Below, piece after piece: positions 1 through 9,045 of a DNA stretch of 64,000 nt. The DNA is from Streptomyces sp. NBC_00443 (GTDB lineage Bacteria > Actinomycetota > Actinomycetes > Streptomycetales > Streptomycetaceae). The notes under the pieces were generated by a model. The model had not been told where the DNA came from. It was given only the letters and a program-made list of their open reading frames with translations, and did no database searches. The position numbers were made by a program, and so were the translations under genes. Location of the stretch: contig NZ_CP107917.1 in the NCBI RefSeq assembly GCF_036014175.1, positions 2,604,001-2,668,000 on the forward strand. The letters are read 5' to 3'. Position 1 is the first letter of the stretch. Each line of letters opens with the position of its first letter.

Positions 1-527
1 CGGCGAACCTCGGCGCGTACGCCGCCCCGCACGACGACGAGATGCTCGGCGATGCCCTCCGACTCCTGGCGAAGGCGCCCCTGTTCACACCCTCGATCAC
101 CGACTGGGCGACGGCCGCCTTCGAGGTGCGCACCCGCTGGCCGCAGGGCGGCCGCTCCGTCGGCATCCCGACCTGGTTCTACGGCCACGAGCCGCCGAAC
201 CCCTTCGCCTCCCACCTCGCGAAGTACTTCGCCAACGCCACCCGCGAGGACGGCCTCCTGGCCCGCTCGAACGCGGGCGTCGTCTTCCTGCCGGGCGCCG
301 CCGGCACCGTGCAGGAGATCTTCGACAACGCGACGCCGAACTACTACGAGTCGCGCGGCGAGCCCACCCCGATGGTGCTCGTGAACAGGGCCCACTGGAC
401 GGAGAAACTGCCGACCTGGCCGCTGTTGCAGGCCCTCGCCCGGGATCGGTCGATGGAGTCCCGTATCGCCCTGGTCGACCGGATCGAGCAGGCTCCACAG
501 GCGCTGAAACGCCTCGGCGAGCAATAA
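1..527 (+). CDS. LOG-like Rossmann-fold protein, 3' part
   Basis: The reading frame is open from the window edge (codons in phase with base 3), so the 5' end is missing. About 174 residues remain. The stretch VVFLPGAAGTVQEIF resembles the PGGxGTxxE nucleotide-phosphate binding motif of the LOG / TIGR00730-like families, with the second glycine replaced by alanine. Some members of the family are cytokinin riboside monophosphate phosphoribohydrolases; others have no known role. An alternative internal ATG at 42 is very unlikely to be the real start because the frame continues upstream. Substrate cannot be told from the sequence. Confidence 0.7.
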   Translation, partial: ANLGAYAAPHDDEMLGDALRLLAKAPLFTPSITDWATAAFEVRTRWPQGGRSVGIPTWFYGHEPPNPFASHLAKYFANATREDGLLARSNAGVVFLPGAAGTVQEIFDNATPNYYESRGEPTPMVLVNRAHWTEKLPTWPLLQALARDRSMESRIALVDRIEQAPQALKRLGEQ

Positions 528-562
528 GAGGGCAAAGCCAACGTGCGGGGACGGCATATGCG

Positions 563-590
563 TTGACACTGCTTATGCCACGCTTATAAA
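563..590 (+). promoter_or_regulatory. sigma-70/HrdB-like promoter
   Basis: A perfect TTGACA (563-568) and TATAAA (585-590) are separated by 16 bp, in the gap before the LAETG surface protein gene. This is close to the vegetative consensus, which is unusual in such GC-rich DNA. The start codon lies about 84 bp downstream of the -10, leaving a leader of roughly 75 nt. Confidence 0.7.
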
Positions 591-673
591 CCTGTGAGAC
601 TCCTGGGGACGGTGATGTCGCATCGCCGCCTCTCGTTCAACCCCCCTCAGTGGTGCAACTCGTAAGGACAAAC

Positions 674-1363
674 GTGTCCATAAACCGCCGTACTGTTGCG
701 CGCTCCGTGCGCGCTCTTGGTGTTGCGTCCGCCTCCGCCGCCCTCGCGCTCGGCCTCGCGGGCAACGCGCTCGCGTGCAACATCAGTGAATTCGCCGCCG
801 AAGCCAAGTGCGACGGCGACAAGGGCGTCATCACGGTCACCGACGTGGACCCCAGCGGCATCCCCGCGACCGTCAGCGTCTACCTGCAGAACAACGGCGC
901 CGACCTGAAGAAGGTCGGCGAGCAGGTGGTCAAGGGCTCCCGCGACGGTGTCACCATCACCTTCGCCGAGAACTGGAAGCCGGACGCCGAGTACCGCGTC
1001 CACGTCAAGGCCGCGGGCTACGTCGACGAGGACATCAAGCCGAACCTGACGACCCCGTCGACGGCCTGCAAGAAGGAAGAGGAGGAGCCGCCGGCTCCGT
1101 CGGACACCCCGACCCCGTCGGACTCCGCCTCGACCCCGGCCGAGGAGAGCCCGGCCCCGACGCCCTCGGAGAGCGAGAGCACCGCTCCCGCGGACACGGC
1201 GAGCAGCGCCCCGTCCCCGGCGACCGATGACTCCAACCTCGCCGAGACCGGTGCGAACTCCAACACCGGCCTGATCGCCGGCATCGCGGTCGGCCTGGTC
1301 GCCCTCGGTGGCGGCGCGGTCTTCTTCGGACTGCGGCGCCGCGGGGCGAGCAGCGACCGCTGA
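674..1363 (+). CDS. LAETG-motif sortase-dependent surface protein
   Basis: A secreted, cell-wall-anchored protein of 229 residues. It has an Arg-rich n-region and hydrophobic signal peptide with probable cleavage after ALA near residue 35, a globular domain with three cysteines, a Pro/Ser/Thr/Glu-rich wall-spanning stalk, then LAETG, a hydrophobic segment and an RRR tail. This is the class E sortase sorting signal (LAxTG) typical of Streptomyces. The GTG at 674 is preferred over the ATG at 650 because AAGGA sits 5 nt before it. The function of the exposed domain is unknown. It stands alone behind its own promoter. Confidence 0.88.
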   Translation: MSINRRTVARSVRALGVASASAALALGLAGNALACNISEFAAEAKCDGDKGVITVTDVDPSGIPATVSVYLQNNGADLKKVGEQVVKGSRDGVTITFAENWKPDAEYRVHVKAAGYVDEDIKPNLTTPSTACKKEEEEPPAPSDTPTPSDSASTPAEESPAPTPSESESTAPADTASSAPSPATDDSNLAETGANSNTGLIAGIAVGLVALGGGAVFFGLRRRGASSDR

Positions 1364-1387
1364 CGCGCCCGTAGAGCAACACCGTTG

Positions 1388-1429
1388 TGGCCCGTCCCTT
1401 TCCCGGCGAATGCCAAGGGGGGCGGGCCA
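1388..1429. terminator. bidirectional terminator hairpin
   Basis: The arms at 1388-1401 and 1415-1429 form a long GC-rich stem with AAA/TTT at the inner end, in the short gap between two convergent genes. It probably ends transcription from both sides. Confidence 0.65.
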
Positions 1430-1437
1430 TACGCCTG

Positions 1438-2235
1438 TCAGCCGAACGTCGCCCGCTCCAGCCAGAACTCCAGCAGCTCCCGCTCGCCGATGACCTCCAG
1501 CTCCGGGCTGTCCAGCGGCAACCGGCGGTAGAAGGCGAGCAGCACGGCGGTGAGCGGGCCGCGGAGCGCGACGGTCGCCTTCTCGTGGCCGCGCCGCCAG
1601 GCGACGACGTCCTGGTCGAGGTCGATGGACCATTCGGCATTCAGCTCGGGGGTGCTGTCCGTGGCGTGCAGATGGATGCTGCTCCCGGGCCGGCGCAGCT
1701 CCCGCGCCGGGTCGTCCGGCAGCGTCCGCTGCGCCCACTCGACGATCTCCAGCCACTCGTCGATCGCGTCGGCGGCGATGTCAGGCGCGACCTCGTAGGG
1801 CAGGCCGGCGGCGAGTGCCGCGTCCGCGCGGTGGATTGTGATCTCGTGGGTCATACGCCGGGCCCAGAATCCGGCGTTCAGCACGCCGGCCCAGCCCCAC
1901 ACCTTGGCGTCGGGACCGGCTTCCCGCAGCGTGCCGACGATCATCTCGCCGGTCTCCGCGAGCCAGGCGTCGAGCGCGGCGGCGTCACCCTCGCCCTCGG
2001 GGCCGGCGATCCCCGGCACCTGCTCCTCCGGGATCTCCTCCTCGGCCCGAGTCCGTACGGTCAGCTCCACCCAGCGCAGGGCGCCGCCCGTGTGCCGGAC
2101 GAGCTGCTCCAGCGACCAGTCCGGGCAGGTCGGCACAATGGCCGACAGGTCGGCGCCCGACGTCACGACGGCCCTCAACAGGCCGATCTGATGGGCGATT
2201 TCGTCGCAGTGGCGATCGTGCGGGAGTGGCGTCAT
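1438..2235 (-). CDS. Maleylpyruvate isomerase / MDMPI-family protein
   Basis: 265 residues. The N-terminal half has the DinB-like helical bundle of mycothiol-dependent maleylpyruvate isomerase relatives: CPDWSLEQLVRHTG carries the conserved first metal-binding histidine region, and RRMTHEITIHRADA carries the two later histidines. The C-terminal part matches the small MDMPI C-terminal domain. Such proteins are usually mycothiol-linked thiol transferases or isomerases of unknown substrate. The ATG at 2235 is the first codon after which the family similarity begins; longer upstream extensions would be unlike the family. Convergent with the LAETG gene. Confidence 0.8.
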   Translation of the reverse strand: MTPLPHDRHCDEIAHQIGLLRAVVTSGADLSAIVPTCPDWSLEQLVRHTGGALRWVELTVRTRAEEEIPEEQVPGIAGPEGEGDAAALDAWLAETGEMIVGTLREAGPDAKVWGWAGVLNAGFWARRMTHEITIHRADAALAAGLPYEVAPDIAADAIDEWLEIVEWAQRTLPDDPARELRRPGSSIHLHATDSTPELNAEWSIDLDQDVVAWRRGHEKATVALRGPLTAVLLAFYRRLPLDSPELEVIGERELLEFWLERATFG

Positions 2236-2260
2236 GCCCCGAACCTTATGTGCGGGGTGA

Positions 2261-3280
2261 TCACCCCAGCAGCACAATTTCCGCCGCGTCGAACTCCACG
2301 CCGACGGCGTCCCCGACCTCGGGCGCCTCCCGCAGCGCACACGCCGCCTCCAAACGCGGTGCGTCCTGCGGCTGGAGGTGCACGGCGACATGCGTGCCCT
2401 TGAACGTGCGCGCCGTGACCGTGCAGCGCAGCCCCGAGTCCGGGGACACGAGCCGCACCCCGGCCGGCCGTACGAGCAGCGTCCGGGTGCCCTGCGCGGC
2501 GCCCTCGCCCACGGGCAGCTTGCCCCAGGGGGTGTCGGCGGCCTCCCCGGCGACCGTCCCCTCGACGACGTTGTCGAACCCGAGGAAGCGCGCCACGAAC
2601 TCGTCCACCGGACGCTGCCACACCTCGAGCGGCGTACCCGTCTGGGCGATCCGCCCGTCCCGCATCACCACGACCCGGTCGGCGAGCGCGAAGGCCTCCC
2701 CCTGGTCGTGCGTCACGGCCAGCACGGTGGTGCCCAACCGGCCGAACAGCTCGCGGAGTTCGACCACGAGCCGCTCCCGCAGCGAGCGGTCGAGCTGGCC
2801 CAGCGGCTCGTCCAGCATCAGCAACCGCGGCCGGGGCGCGAGCGCACGGGCCAGCGCCACCCGCTGCTGCTCACCGCCGGACAGGGAGGCGACGGCACGA
2901 CGGCCGGCGCCCGGAAGTCCGACCAGGTCGAGCAACTCCCGTACCCGCTCGGCCCGTTCGCCCTTCGAGGCGCCGTGCATCCGCGCCCCGAACGCCACAT
3001 TGCCGCCGACGTCCCGCTGCGGGAACAGCTGATGGTCCTGGAACATCAGCCCGACCTCCCGCTTGTGCGCGGGCACCCCCGCCTGGTCCCGCCCGTCGAG
3101 CAGCACCCGGCCCTGGTCCAGCGGCTGGAGCCCGGCCACCACCCGCAGCAACGTCGACTTGCCGCTGCCGCTCGGCCCCAGCACGCACACGATCTCGTGC
3201 TCGGCGACGTCGAGGCCGACGGCGTCCAGCACGGCCCGGCCGTCGAACCGTACCGTCGCGTCCGCAAGGCTCAGCAGCAT
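2261..3280 (-). CDS. thiQ: Thiamine ABC transporter ATP-binding protein
   Basis: 339-residue ABC ATPase that energises thiamine import. Walker A GPSGSGKST is at about residues 35-43, the Q-loop is in LMFQDHQ, the signature LSGGEQQR is near 138, Walker B LLMLDEP near 158, and the switch histidine is in AVTHD. A C-terminal TOBE-like domain of about 100 residues follows. The ATG directly follows the permease stop (TAG-ATG), so translation is probably coupled. Substrate is inferred from the operon and its TPP riboswitch; the ATPase alone could serve iron or spermidine systems. Confidence 0.85.
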   Translation of the reverse strand: MLLSLADATVRFDGRAVLDAVGLDVAEHEIVCVLGPSGSGKSTLLRVVAGLQPLDQGRVLLDGRDQAGVPAHKREVGLMFQDHQLFPQRDVGGNVAFGARMHGASKGERAERVRELLDLVGLPGAGRRAVASLSGGEQQRVALARALAPRPRLLMLDEPLGQLDRSLRERLVVELRELFGRLGTTVLAVTHDQGEAFALADRVVVMRDGRIAQTGTPLEVWQRPVDEFVARFLGFDNVVEGTVAGEAADTPWGKLPVGEGAAQGTRTLLVRPAGVRLVSPDSGLRCTVTARTFKGTHVAVHLQPQDAPRLEAACALREAPEVGDAVGVEFDAAEIVLLG

Positions 3281-4969
3281 CTAGAACTCCCCGGTCCGGT
3301 CGGTGCGCAGCCGCTCCAGCACCAGCAGCGCCACCGCGCACACGATCATCAGAATCGTCGAAAGGGCCATCGCCTGCCCGTAGTTGAGATCACCGGCCCG
3401 CCCGAGCAGCTTCGCCACGGCCACCGGCAGCGTCGGGTTGTCGGGCCGTGCGATGAACACGGTCGCCCCGAACTCGCCCAGCGACACGGCGAAGGCGAAC
3501 CCGGCCGCGATCAGCAGCGCCCGCCGCACCATCGGCAGATCCACCTCACGCCAGACCCGCCACGGTGACGCCCCCAGCACCGAAGCCGCCTCGCGCAGCC
3601 GCTGGTCCACGGCGCGCAGCACGGGCAGCATGGTCCGCACGACGAAGGGCACGCCGACCAGCGCCTGGGCGAGCGGGACGAGGATCCACGTACTTCTGAG
3701 GTCCAGCGGCGGCTCGTCCAGGGCGATCAGGAACCCGAAGCCGACCGTCACCGCGGACACCCCGAGCGGCAGCATCAGCAGCGCGTCGAAGCCCCGGACG
3801 AACCGGCCCGCGTCCCGTCGGGTCAGCGCGGCCGCCGCCAGACCGCCGATCAGTACGGCGATGGCGGTGGCGACGACGGCGTACTGCAGGGAATTGCCGA
3901 TCGCCTCGATGGGCGGGACGAGGAAGACTCCGCCGTCGGCACTGGTCAGCGCCCGGTAGTAGCCGAAGTCGGGCGCGTCCAGCGACCGCTGCACCAGCAC
4001 GGCCAGCGGCAGCACCAGGAGTACGGCGATGACGACCAGGACACCGGCCAGCAGCGACCACTGCCCCGCCCCGCGCGGCCGCCGCGCGGTCACCGACGCG
4101 TCCACCAGCCGCAGGGCGCTCTCCCGCCGCCGTACCGTCCAGGCGTGTACGGCGAGGATCGCGCCGACGGCGAGGAACTGGACGATCGTCAGGACGGCCG
4201 CCGTGGACAGGTCGAAGATCTCGGACGTCTGCCGGTAGATCTCGACTTCGAGCGTCGAGAAGGCCGGGCCGCCGAGGATCTGCACCACACCGAAGGAGGT
4301 GAAGGTGAACAGGAAGACCATCAGCGCGGCGGCGGCCACGGCGGGTCCGAGCGCCGGGAGGGTGACGGTCCGCCAGGCGGTGAGCCGTGACGCGCCCAGC
4401 ATCCGCGCGGCCTCCTCCTGCCGCGGGTCGAGCTGCGCCCACAGCCCGCCGACCGTCCGTACGACGACGGCGTAGTTGAAGAAGACATGCGCGAGCAGGA
4501 TGGCCCACACGGTGGTGTCGAGCCGTACGCCCCACAGCCCGTCGAGGAGTCCGCCGCGGCCGACCAGCGCGAGGAACGCCGTACCGACGACGACCGTCGG
4601 CAGCACGAACGGGACGGTCACCACGGCCCGCAGGATCTGTTTGCCGGGGAAGTCGAGGCGGGCGAAGACGTAGGCGCCCGGCAGCGCGATCAGCAGGGTC
4701 AGCGCGGTGGAGGCGAGTGCCTGCCAGGTGGTGAACCACAGGACGTGCCGGACGTCGGGCTGCCCGAGCACGTCCAGGAGGCGCCCGAACTGCCAGACCC
4801 CGTCGACCTTCAGGCCACGCGCGACGATCGCGGCGACGGGAAGGGCGAAGAAGACCGCGAAGAACGCGACGGGCACGGCGATGAGGCCGAGCCGCACCGC
4901 CGCGCTCCGCGCGCGTCCCCTGCGGAAGGCGCCCTTGCGGGGGCCTACTTCAGTACGAGCGAGGTCCAC
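3281..4969 (-). CDS. thiP: Thiamine ABC transporter permease, fused two-domain
   Basis: 562-residue integral membrane protein with about 12 predicted hydrophobic segments, arranged as two tandem binding-protein-dependent permease units. EAA-like loops occur in both halves (EEAARMLGASRLTAWR and REAASVLGASPWRVWR). Fused permeases of this kind are typical of thiamine and ferric-iron importers (ThiP/SfuB). The GTG start at 4969 overlaps the end of thiB by 25 nt. It forms the channel between ThiB and ThiQ. Confidence 0.87.
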   Translation of the reverse strand: MDLARTEVGPRKGAFRRGRARSAAVRLGLIAVPVAFFAVFFALPVAAIVARGLKVDGVWQFGRLLDVLGQPDVRHVLWFTTWQALASTALTLLIALPGAYVFARLDFPGKQILRAVVTVPFVLPTVVVGTAFLALVGRGGLLDGLWGVRLDTTVWAILLAHVFFNYAVVVRTVGGLWAQLDPRQEEAARMLGASRLTAWRTVTLPALGPAVAAAALMVFLFTFTSFGVVQILGGPAFSTLEVEIYRQTSEIFDLSTAAVLTIVQFLAVGAILAVHAWTVRRRESALRLVDASVTARRPRGAGQWSLLAGVLVVIAVLLVLPLAVLVQRSLDAPDFGYYRALTSADGGVFLVPPIEAIGNSLQYAVVATAIAVLIGGLAAAALTRRDAGRFVRGFDALLMLPLGVSAVTVGFGFLIALDEPPLDLRSTWILVPLAQALVGVPFVVRTMLPVLRAVDQRLREAASVLGASPWRVWREVDLPMVRRALLIAAGFAFAVSLGEFGATVFIARPDNPTLPVAVAKLLGRAGDLNYGQAMALSTILMIVCAVALLVLERLRTDRTGEF

Positions 4970-6051
4970 GACTTGACCCAGTCGTCACGGTTGTCGGCGA
5001 TCTTCGCCGGGTCCAGGGTCTCGGGCTCCTTGGCCTGCGGTCCGTACTTCGAGAACTCCTCGGGCACCTGGGCGCCCTCGACCACGGGGTAGACGAACAT
5101 GTTGAGCGGCATGTCGTCCTGGAACGTCCTGGTGAGCAGGAAGTCGAGGAGCGCCTTGCCGCCCTCGGTGTTCCCGGCGTTGCTGAGCAGACCCGCGTAC
5201 TCGACCTGCCGGAAGCAGGTGCCGGTCGCGACACCCGTCGGTGCGGTCGTCGGCTTCGGTTCGGCGTAGATCACCTCGGCGGGCGGCGAGGAGGCGTACG
5301 ACACGACGAGCGGACGGTCGGCCTTGGCCTTCTTGCCGCCGGCGGAGCCGGAGAACTCCTCGTTGTAGGCCTGCTCCCAGCCGTCGACGACCTTCACGCC
5401 GTTGGCCTTCAGCTTCTTCCAGTAGTCCTGCCAGCCGTCGTCGCCGTACTCGGCGGCGGTGCCGAGCAGGAAGCCGAGGCCGGGCGAGGAGGCGGAGGCG
5501 TTCTCGGTGACGAGGAGGTCCTTGTACTCGGGCTTGATCAGATCGTCGAACGAGCTGGGCGGGGCCAGCTTGTGCTTGCTGAAGTACGCCTTGTCGTAGT
5601 TGACGCAGATGTCGCCGGTGTCGATCGGGGTGACCCGGTGCTTGTCCTGGTCGGCCAGGTACTCGGCCTTGATCCTGTCCGAGCCCTTCGGCTCGTACGA
5701 CTGGAACAGCCCGTTGTCGAGCGCCCGCGAGAGCAGGGTGTTGTCGACGCCGAAGAAGACGTCGCCCTGTGGGTTGTCCTTGGTGAGGATGGCCTTGTTG
5801 ACGGCCTGCCCGGCGTCGCCGTCCTCCAGGACCCTGACCTTGTATCCGGACTGCTCCTCGAAGGCGGCGATGACGCTCTTCGAGACGGCCCACGAGTCGT
5901 GGCTGACGAGCGTGACGGTCTTGGACCCGCCGCTGCCGTTGCCGCTGCCGGCGTCGGACGACCCGCACGCGGACAGCGCGGGCAGCGCGACGAGACACAG
6001 CCCGACGGCCAGGGCCATGGACTTCACCGTGGACTTCTTGGTGATGCTCAC
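4945..6051 (-). CDS. thiB: Thiamine-binding lipoprotein
   Basis: 368-residue periplasmic-binding-type protein that captures thiamine outside the cell. The signal peptide ends in a lipobox LSAC with the cysteine near residue 29, followed by a Gly/Ser linker. The core VTLVSHDSWAVSKSV and GQAVNKAILTKDNP match ThiB-type solute-binding proteins. The GTG start has AGGAGG 5 nt upstream (6057-6062 on the plus strand). First gene of the thiBPQ operon, directly behind a TPP riboswitch, which supports thiamine or its phosphates as the ligand. Confidence 0.9.
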   Translation of the reverse strand: MSITKKSTVKSMALAVGLCLVALPALSACGSSDAGSGNGSGGSKTVTLVSHDSWAVSKSVIAAFEEQSGYKVRVLEDGDAGQAVNKAILTKDNPQGDVFFGVDNTLLSRALDNGLFQSYEPKGSDRIKAEYLADQDKHRVTPIDTGDICVNYDKAYFSKHKLAPPSSFDDLIKPEYKDLLVTENASASSPGLGFLLGTAAEYGDDGWQDYWKKLKANGVKVVDGWEQAYNEEFSGSAGGKKAKADRPLVVSYASSPPAEVIYAEPKPTTAPTGVATGTCFRQVEYAGLLSNAGNTEGGKALLDFLLTRTFQDDMPLNMFVYPVVEGAQVPEEFSKYGPQAKEPETLDPAKIADNRDDWVKSWTSLVLK

Positions 6052-6085
6052 TAATTCCTCCTGGGGGTGACCAGGAAGAGACGCG

Positions 6086-6123
6086 GCCCTGCCCGGAACC
6101 CTTGGGAAGGCTCCGGGCAGGGC
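6086..6123 (-). terminator. Leader hairpin of the thi operon
   Basis: A perfect 12-bp inverted repeat (6086-6097 with 6112-6123) lies between the TPP aptamer and the thiB Shine-Dalgarno. It is not followed by a U-tract (CGCGUCUCUU follows), so it may be a factor-assisted terminator or part of a translational expression platform. Confidence 0.5.
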
Positions 6124-6140
6124 GCAACAGCTCGAGTGGT

Positions 6141-6230
6141 GACCGATCTCCCTACCCAGAATGACCTGGGCCAGGTTCGGAGGGTCTGCGGCCGATGCCG
6201 CACTCTCAGCGCTGTGGCGCTCCCCTGTCG
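6141..6230 (-). ncRNA. TPP riboswitch (THI element)
   Basis: Read on the minus strand, all diagnostic blocks occur in order: GGGGAGC, GCGCUGAGAG, GACCCUCCGAACCUG, AUUCUGGGUAGGGA. CUGAGAG, GAACCUG and UAGGGA are the conserved pyrimidine- and pyrophosphate-binding sequences. It lies about 90 nt before thiB and should switch off the transporter operon when thiamine pyrophosphate is plentiful. Confidence 0.95.
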
Positions 6231-6281
6231 GAATATGAAGATGTATTTACGCCATATGAAAATGTACCTACGGCGGTCAGA

Positions 6282-7388
6282 CTACCGTTCGGTCGCGGCG
6301 AGCTGCCCACACGCCCCGTCGATCTCCTGACCACGGGTGTCCCGAACCGTCACCGGCACACCATGGGCGGCGATGGCCTCCACGAACGCCTTCTCGTCCT
6401 CGGGGCGGGACGCGGTCCACTTGGAGCCCGGAGTCGGGTTCAGCGGGATCAGATTCACATGCACCGGCTTGCCCTTGAGCAGCCGCCCGAGCCGGTCACC
6501 TCGCCAGGCCTGGTCGTTGATGTCCCGGATGAGCGCGTACTCGATGGACAGCCGACGGCCCGACTTGGCGGAGTACTCGAATCCGGCGTCGAGCACCTCG
6601 CGCACCTTCCACCGCGTGTTCACGGGGACGAGGGTGTCGCGCAGCTCGTCGTCGGGCGCGTGCAGCGAGATCGCGAGCCGGCACTTGAAGCCCTCGTCGG
6701 CGAACCGGTTGATGGCCGGGACGAGACCGACGGTCGAGACGGTGATCCCGCGCTGGGACAGCCCGAGCCCGTCCGGCTCCGGATCGGTCAGCCGCCGGAT
6801 GGAGCCCACGACCCGGTTGTAGTTGGCGAGCGGCTCGCCCATGCCCATGAAGACGATGTTGGACAGCCGAGCGGGCCCGCCGGGCACGTCACCGTCCCTG
6901 AGCGCCCGCATCCCGTCCACGATCTGGTGCACGATCTCGGCGGTCGACAGATTCCGGTCCAGCCCCGCCTGCCCCGTGGCACAGAACGGGCAGTTCATCC
7001 CGCACCCCGCCTGGGAGCTGATGCACATGGTCACCCGGTCCGGATACCGCATCAGCACCGACTCGACGAGCGTCCCGTCGAACAGCCGCCACAGCGTCTT
7101 GCGCGTGGTGCCCTGGTCGGTCGACAGATGCCGTACGACCGTCATCAGCTCCGGGAACAACTCCTCCCGCAGCTTGGCCCGCGATCCGGCCGGGATGTCG
7201 GTCCACTGCTCCGGCTCGTGCGTATACCGCGCGAAGTAGTGCTGCGAGAGCTGCTTGGCACGAAACGGCTTCTCGCCGATCGCAGCGACGACGTCCTTGC
7301 GCTCGGCAGGCGTGAGGTCGGCAAGGTGCCGCGGCGGCTTCTTGGCTCCGCGGGGGGCGACGAAAGTGAGTTCTCCGGGTGCAGGCAT
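6282..7388 (-). CDS. rlmN: Dual-specificity RNA methyltransferase RlmN
   Basis: 368-residue radical SAM enzyme that makes 2-methyladenosine in 23S rRNA (A2503) and in tRNA. The radical SAM cluster motif CGMNCPFC is present. [12 protein letters not shown] is the SAM-binding GGE-like motif, and the catalytic cysteine pair includes the C-terminal CGQL. The ATG at 7388 has GGGAGAG just upstream. The first seven codons lie inside a 35-bp repeat that is duplicated at 13704, marking the attachment site of the adjacent element. Its natural upstream neighbour was probably cdsA. Confidence 0.95.
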   Translation of the reverse strand: MPAPGELTFVAPRGAKKPPRHLADLTPAERKDVVAAIGEKPFRAKQLSQHYFARYTHEPEQWTDIPAGSRAKLREELFPELMTVVRHLSTDQGTTRKTLWRLFDGTLVESVLMRYPDRVTMCISSQAGCGMNCPFCATGQAGLDRNLSTAEIVHQIVDGMRALRDGDVPGGPARLSNIVFMGMGEPLANYNRVVGSIRRLTDPEPDGLGLSQRGITVSTVGLVPAINRFADEGFKCRLAISLHAPDDELRDTLVPVNTRWKVREVLDAGFEYSAKSGRRLSIEYALIRDINDQAWRGDRLGRLLKGKPVHVNLIPLNPTPGSKWTASRPEDEKAFVEAIAAHGVPVTVRDTRGQEIDGACGQLAATER

Positions 7389-7402
7389 AACTCTCCCAGT
7401 GT
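7368..7402. repeat. Attachment-site repeat, rlmN side
   Basis: A 35-bp sequence identical to 13704-13738, in the same orientation. It covers codons 1-7 of rlmN and about 14 bp upstream, including the ribosome binding site. Identity decays past 7402, with a further short match. It is interpreted as one end (att) of an integrative element that restores the rlmN start on integration. Confidence 0.85.
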
Positions 7403-7558
7403 GGCAGATCAACTCTGGGGGCCCAGGCCAGAGCGGGGTGGGGGTGGTCACCTGTGGGTGCCGACTGTCGGCGGTGGTCGGCTTCGGACGGCCCAGGGAC
7501 GGCCCAGCACTCGGTGAGCCGTCGGCCGACCGTGCCCAGGTGACGGCACCAACACCCG

Positions 7559-8184
7559 TCATTCCATCTGCGCCGGAGCGACCGCGAGCTGTTCCCTGTA
7601 GGGCCACGTGAAGGTGCGGTCGGGTTCGAGGTGGGCATCGCCCCAGTGGATGGCATGGATGCCGCTTTCGGCGTCAGCCGTGAAGAACACACAGACCAAC
7701 CTGGTGGAAGCTCCCAGCTCCTCGAACGCTTCGTGCAGACCCAGGTACTCCTCGGTGGCCAGGTCCTGGTCGACGTCGAACAGGCCTTCCTGAGGCTGCG
7801 GCCCGTGCGCCCGGAACAGCCGGTGCCGTGTGGGCGACGCATTGGCAGGCAATCAGGCTCGGTCCAGTGGCCTCGGCCTGTCCGCGTACCGGAACGGGAA
7901 AAGTGCGTGATCGTTGATCACCGCGTACTCGTATCCGCGCACGTCGCGCACGGCTTCCCCAGCTGCCGCGCCGTCTCCGCCAGGTTCTCGCGTACCACCC
8001 CCGCAAGGGCGAGGCCGTACGGACTCCGCTTCTTCAGCCCCGCAGCGAGATGCGCGGCATGAGCCTTCCCATGCGCCTTGGCCAGCTGCACCGGAACCGC
8101 AGCGGCAAGCGCGCCGGCATGACGCTCAAACCGCTCGACGGCCCAGGCCGACGGCCCTACCGGATAGCCACCCAACACCGACAT
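7559..8184 (-). pseudogene. Hypothetical protein, frameshifted and stopped
   Basis: One ancestral reading frame appears broken in two places. The ATG at 8184 has a good upstream GGGAGGGGAG and encodes 88 residues ending at 7918. In a second frame the coding sense continues (RGYEYAVINDHALFPFRYAD) from about 7935, meets an in-frame TGA at 7853-7855, then runs on to 7559 without another stop (DVDQDLATEEYLGLHEAFEE). Adding one base gives 208 codons plus the stop. I do not recognise the family. The spliced protein would be soluble with no signal peptide. Confidence 0.6.
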
Positions 8185-8375
8185 GCAGTGCTCCCCTCCC
8201 CCAGGTCCCGCCTCTGAACTGTGTGACACGTACACGAAGGGCTCACAAGGGGGCGATCCGGCCAAGGCACGGCCGTACAGGCTCAATACTCGGAACAGCA
8301 AGAGTGACTCGGTGACGGTCCCGAGATCTCTGAAGGCGATAACAAGATCTGTTCGGCTCGGATACGTTTCGGAGG

Positions 8376-8967
8376 ATGGATCCGAAGATCGCCACAGCAG
8401 TCGTCACCGGCGCAGCCACAATCTCCGCTGCGGTGCTAGTAGCGGTCTTCCAGTTCATGGGGAAGTGGCGCGAGGAGCGTCGCCTGGCTCGTGTCGCGGC
8501 GGCTGAGGCTGATGCCCGCCTTGCTGGCTCATTCGTTCAACTCATGAGTCGTGCCCACGCACGTGGCGAGCCTGTAGTGAGCGATGGGGCAGCCCTGGAG
8601 GCACTGTTGCAGACAGGTGTTCTGGCGGACCAACTGCGAGCGCTCCTGGCCGCCCAGGTGCCTGGTCCGATCGACCAGCCCGCCTTGCTTCGAGTCGATC
8701 AGATCCTTGACGCAGTGCAGATCCGCGTTCCTCCTGTGGGGGGGAGCCGAGCAAGAAGCCGCCATGCAAGCCGTAATTGCCCTTGGCCTCCAGCACAGCT
8801 TCCTCACACATGCGGCCCTCACCGGCCTCCGAGACCGGAACCAGTTCAAGCCCGTTTGGAACTTCGCTGGGGCGGAGAAAGCGCTCCTGGCTCGTCTCAA
8901 GTTTGATGCACGGAAGACGCGCATGCGCCGTCAAGATCGGCCCAGCTATTGGTTTGCTCGCGGATGA
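8376..8967 (+). pseudogene. Membrane-anchored hypothetical protein, frameshifted at a G7 run
   Basis: The ATG at 8376 starts a protein with one hydrophobic segment (residues about 8-26) followed by a charged helix, KWREERRLARVAAAEADARL. Coding sense moves to the next frame at a run of seven G (8738-8744) and continues through EQEAAMQAVIALGLQHSF to a stop at 8967. With six G the product would be 196 residues. As read, the first frame ends at 8906 with a low-complexity tail. It could be a real mutation or a homopolymer error. Function unknown. Confidence 0.6.
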
Positions 8968-9012
8968 GGAAGATGTAGGTCGGCGGAGCCTCAATGGCCG
9001 ATGCAAGCCGAC

Positions 9013-9045
9013 GGGGCACCATCCATGGGTTGAGGATGGTGCCCC
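9013..9045 (+). terminator. Terminator hairpin
   Basis: A perfect 12-bp stem (9013-9024 with 9034-9045) with a 9-nt loop, 45 bp after the frameshifted membrane protein gene. No U-run follows. Confidence 0.55.

Noticed and set aside
6195..7517. Long plus-strand open frame opposite rlmN
   Set aside because: Mirror of rlmN codon bias in high-GC DNA; no family-like sequence and rlmN is certain.
7559..7852. Independent small gene starting with TTG at 7852
   Set aside because: Coding sense continues upstream of the TGA in the same frame, so it is better read as the 3' part of a broken gene.
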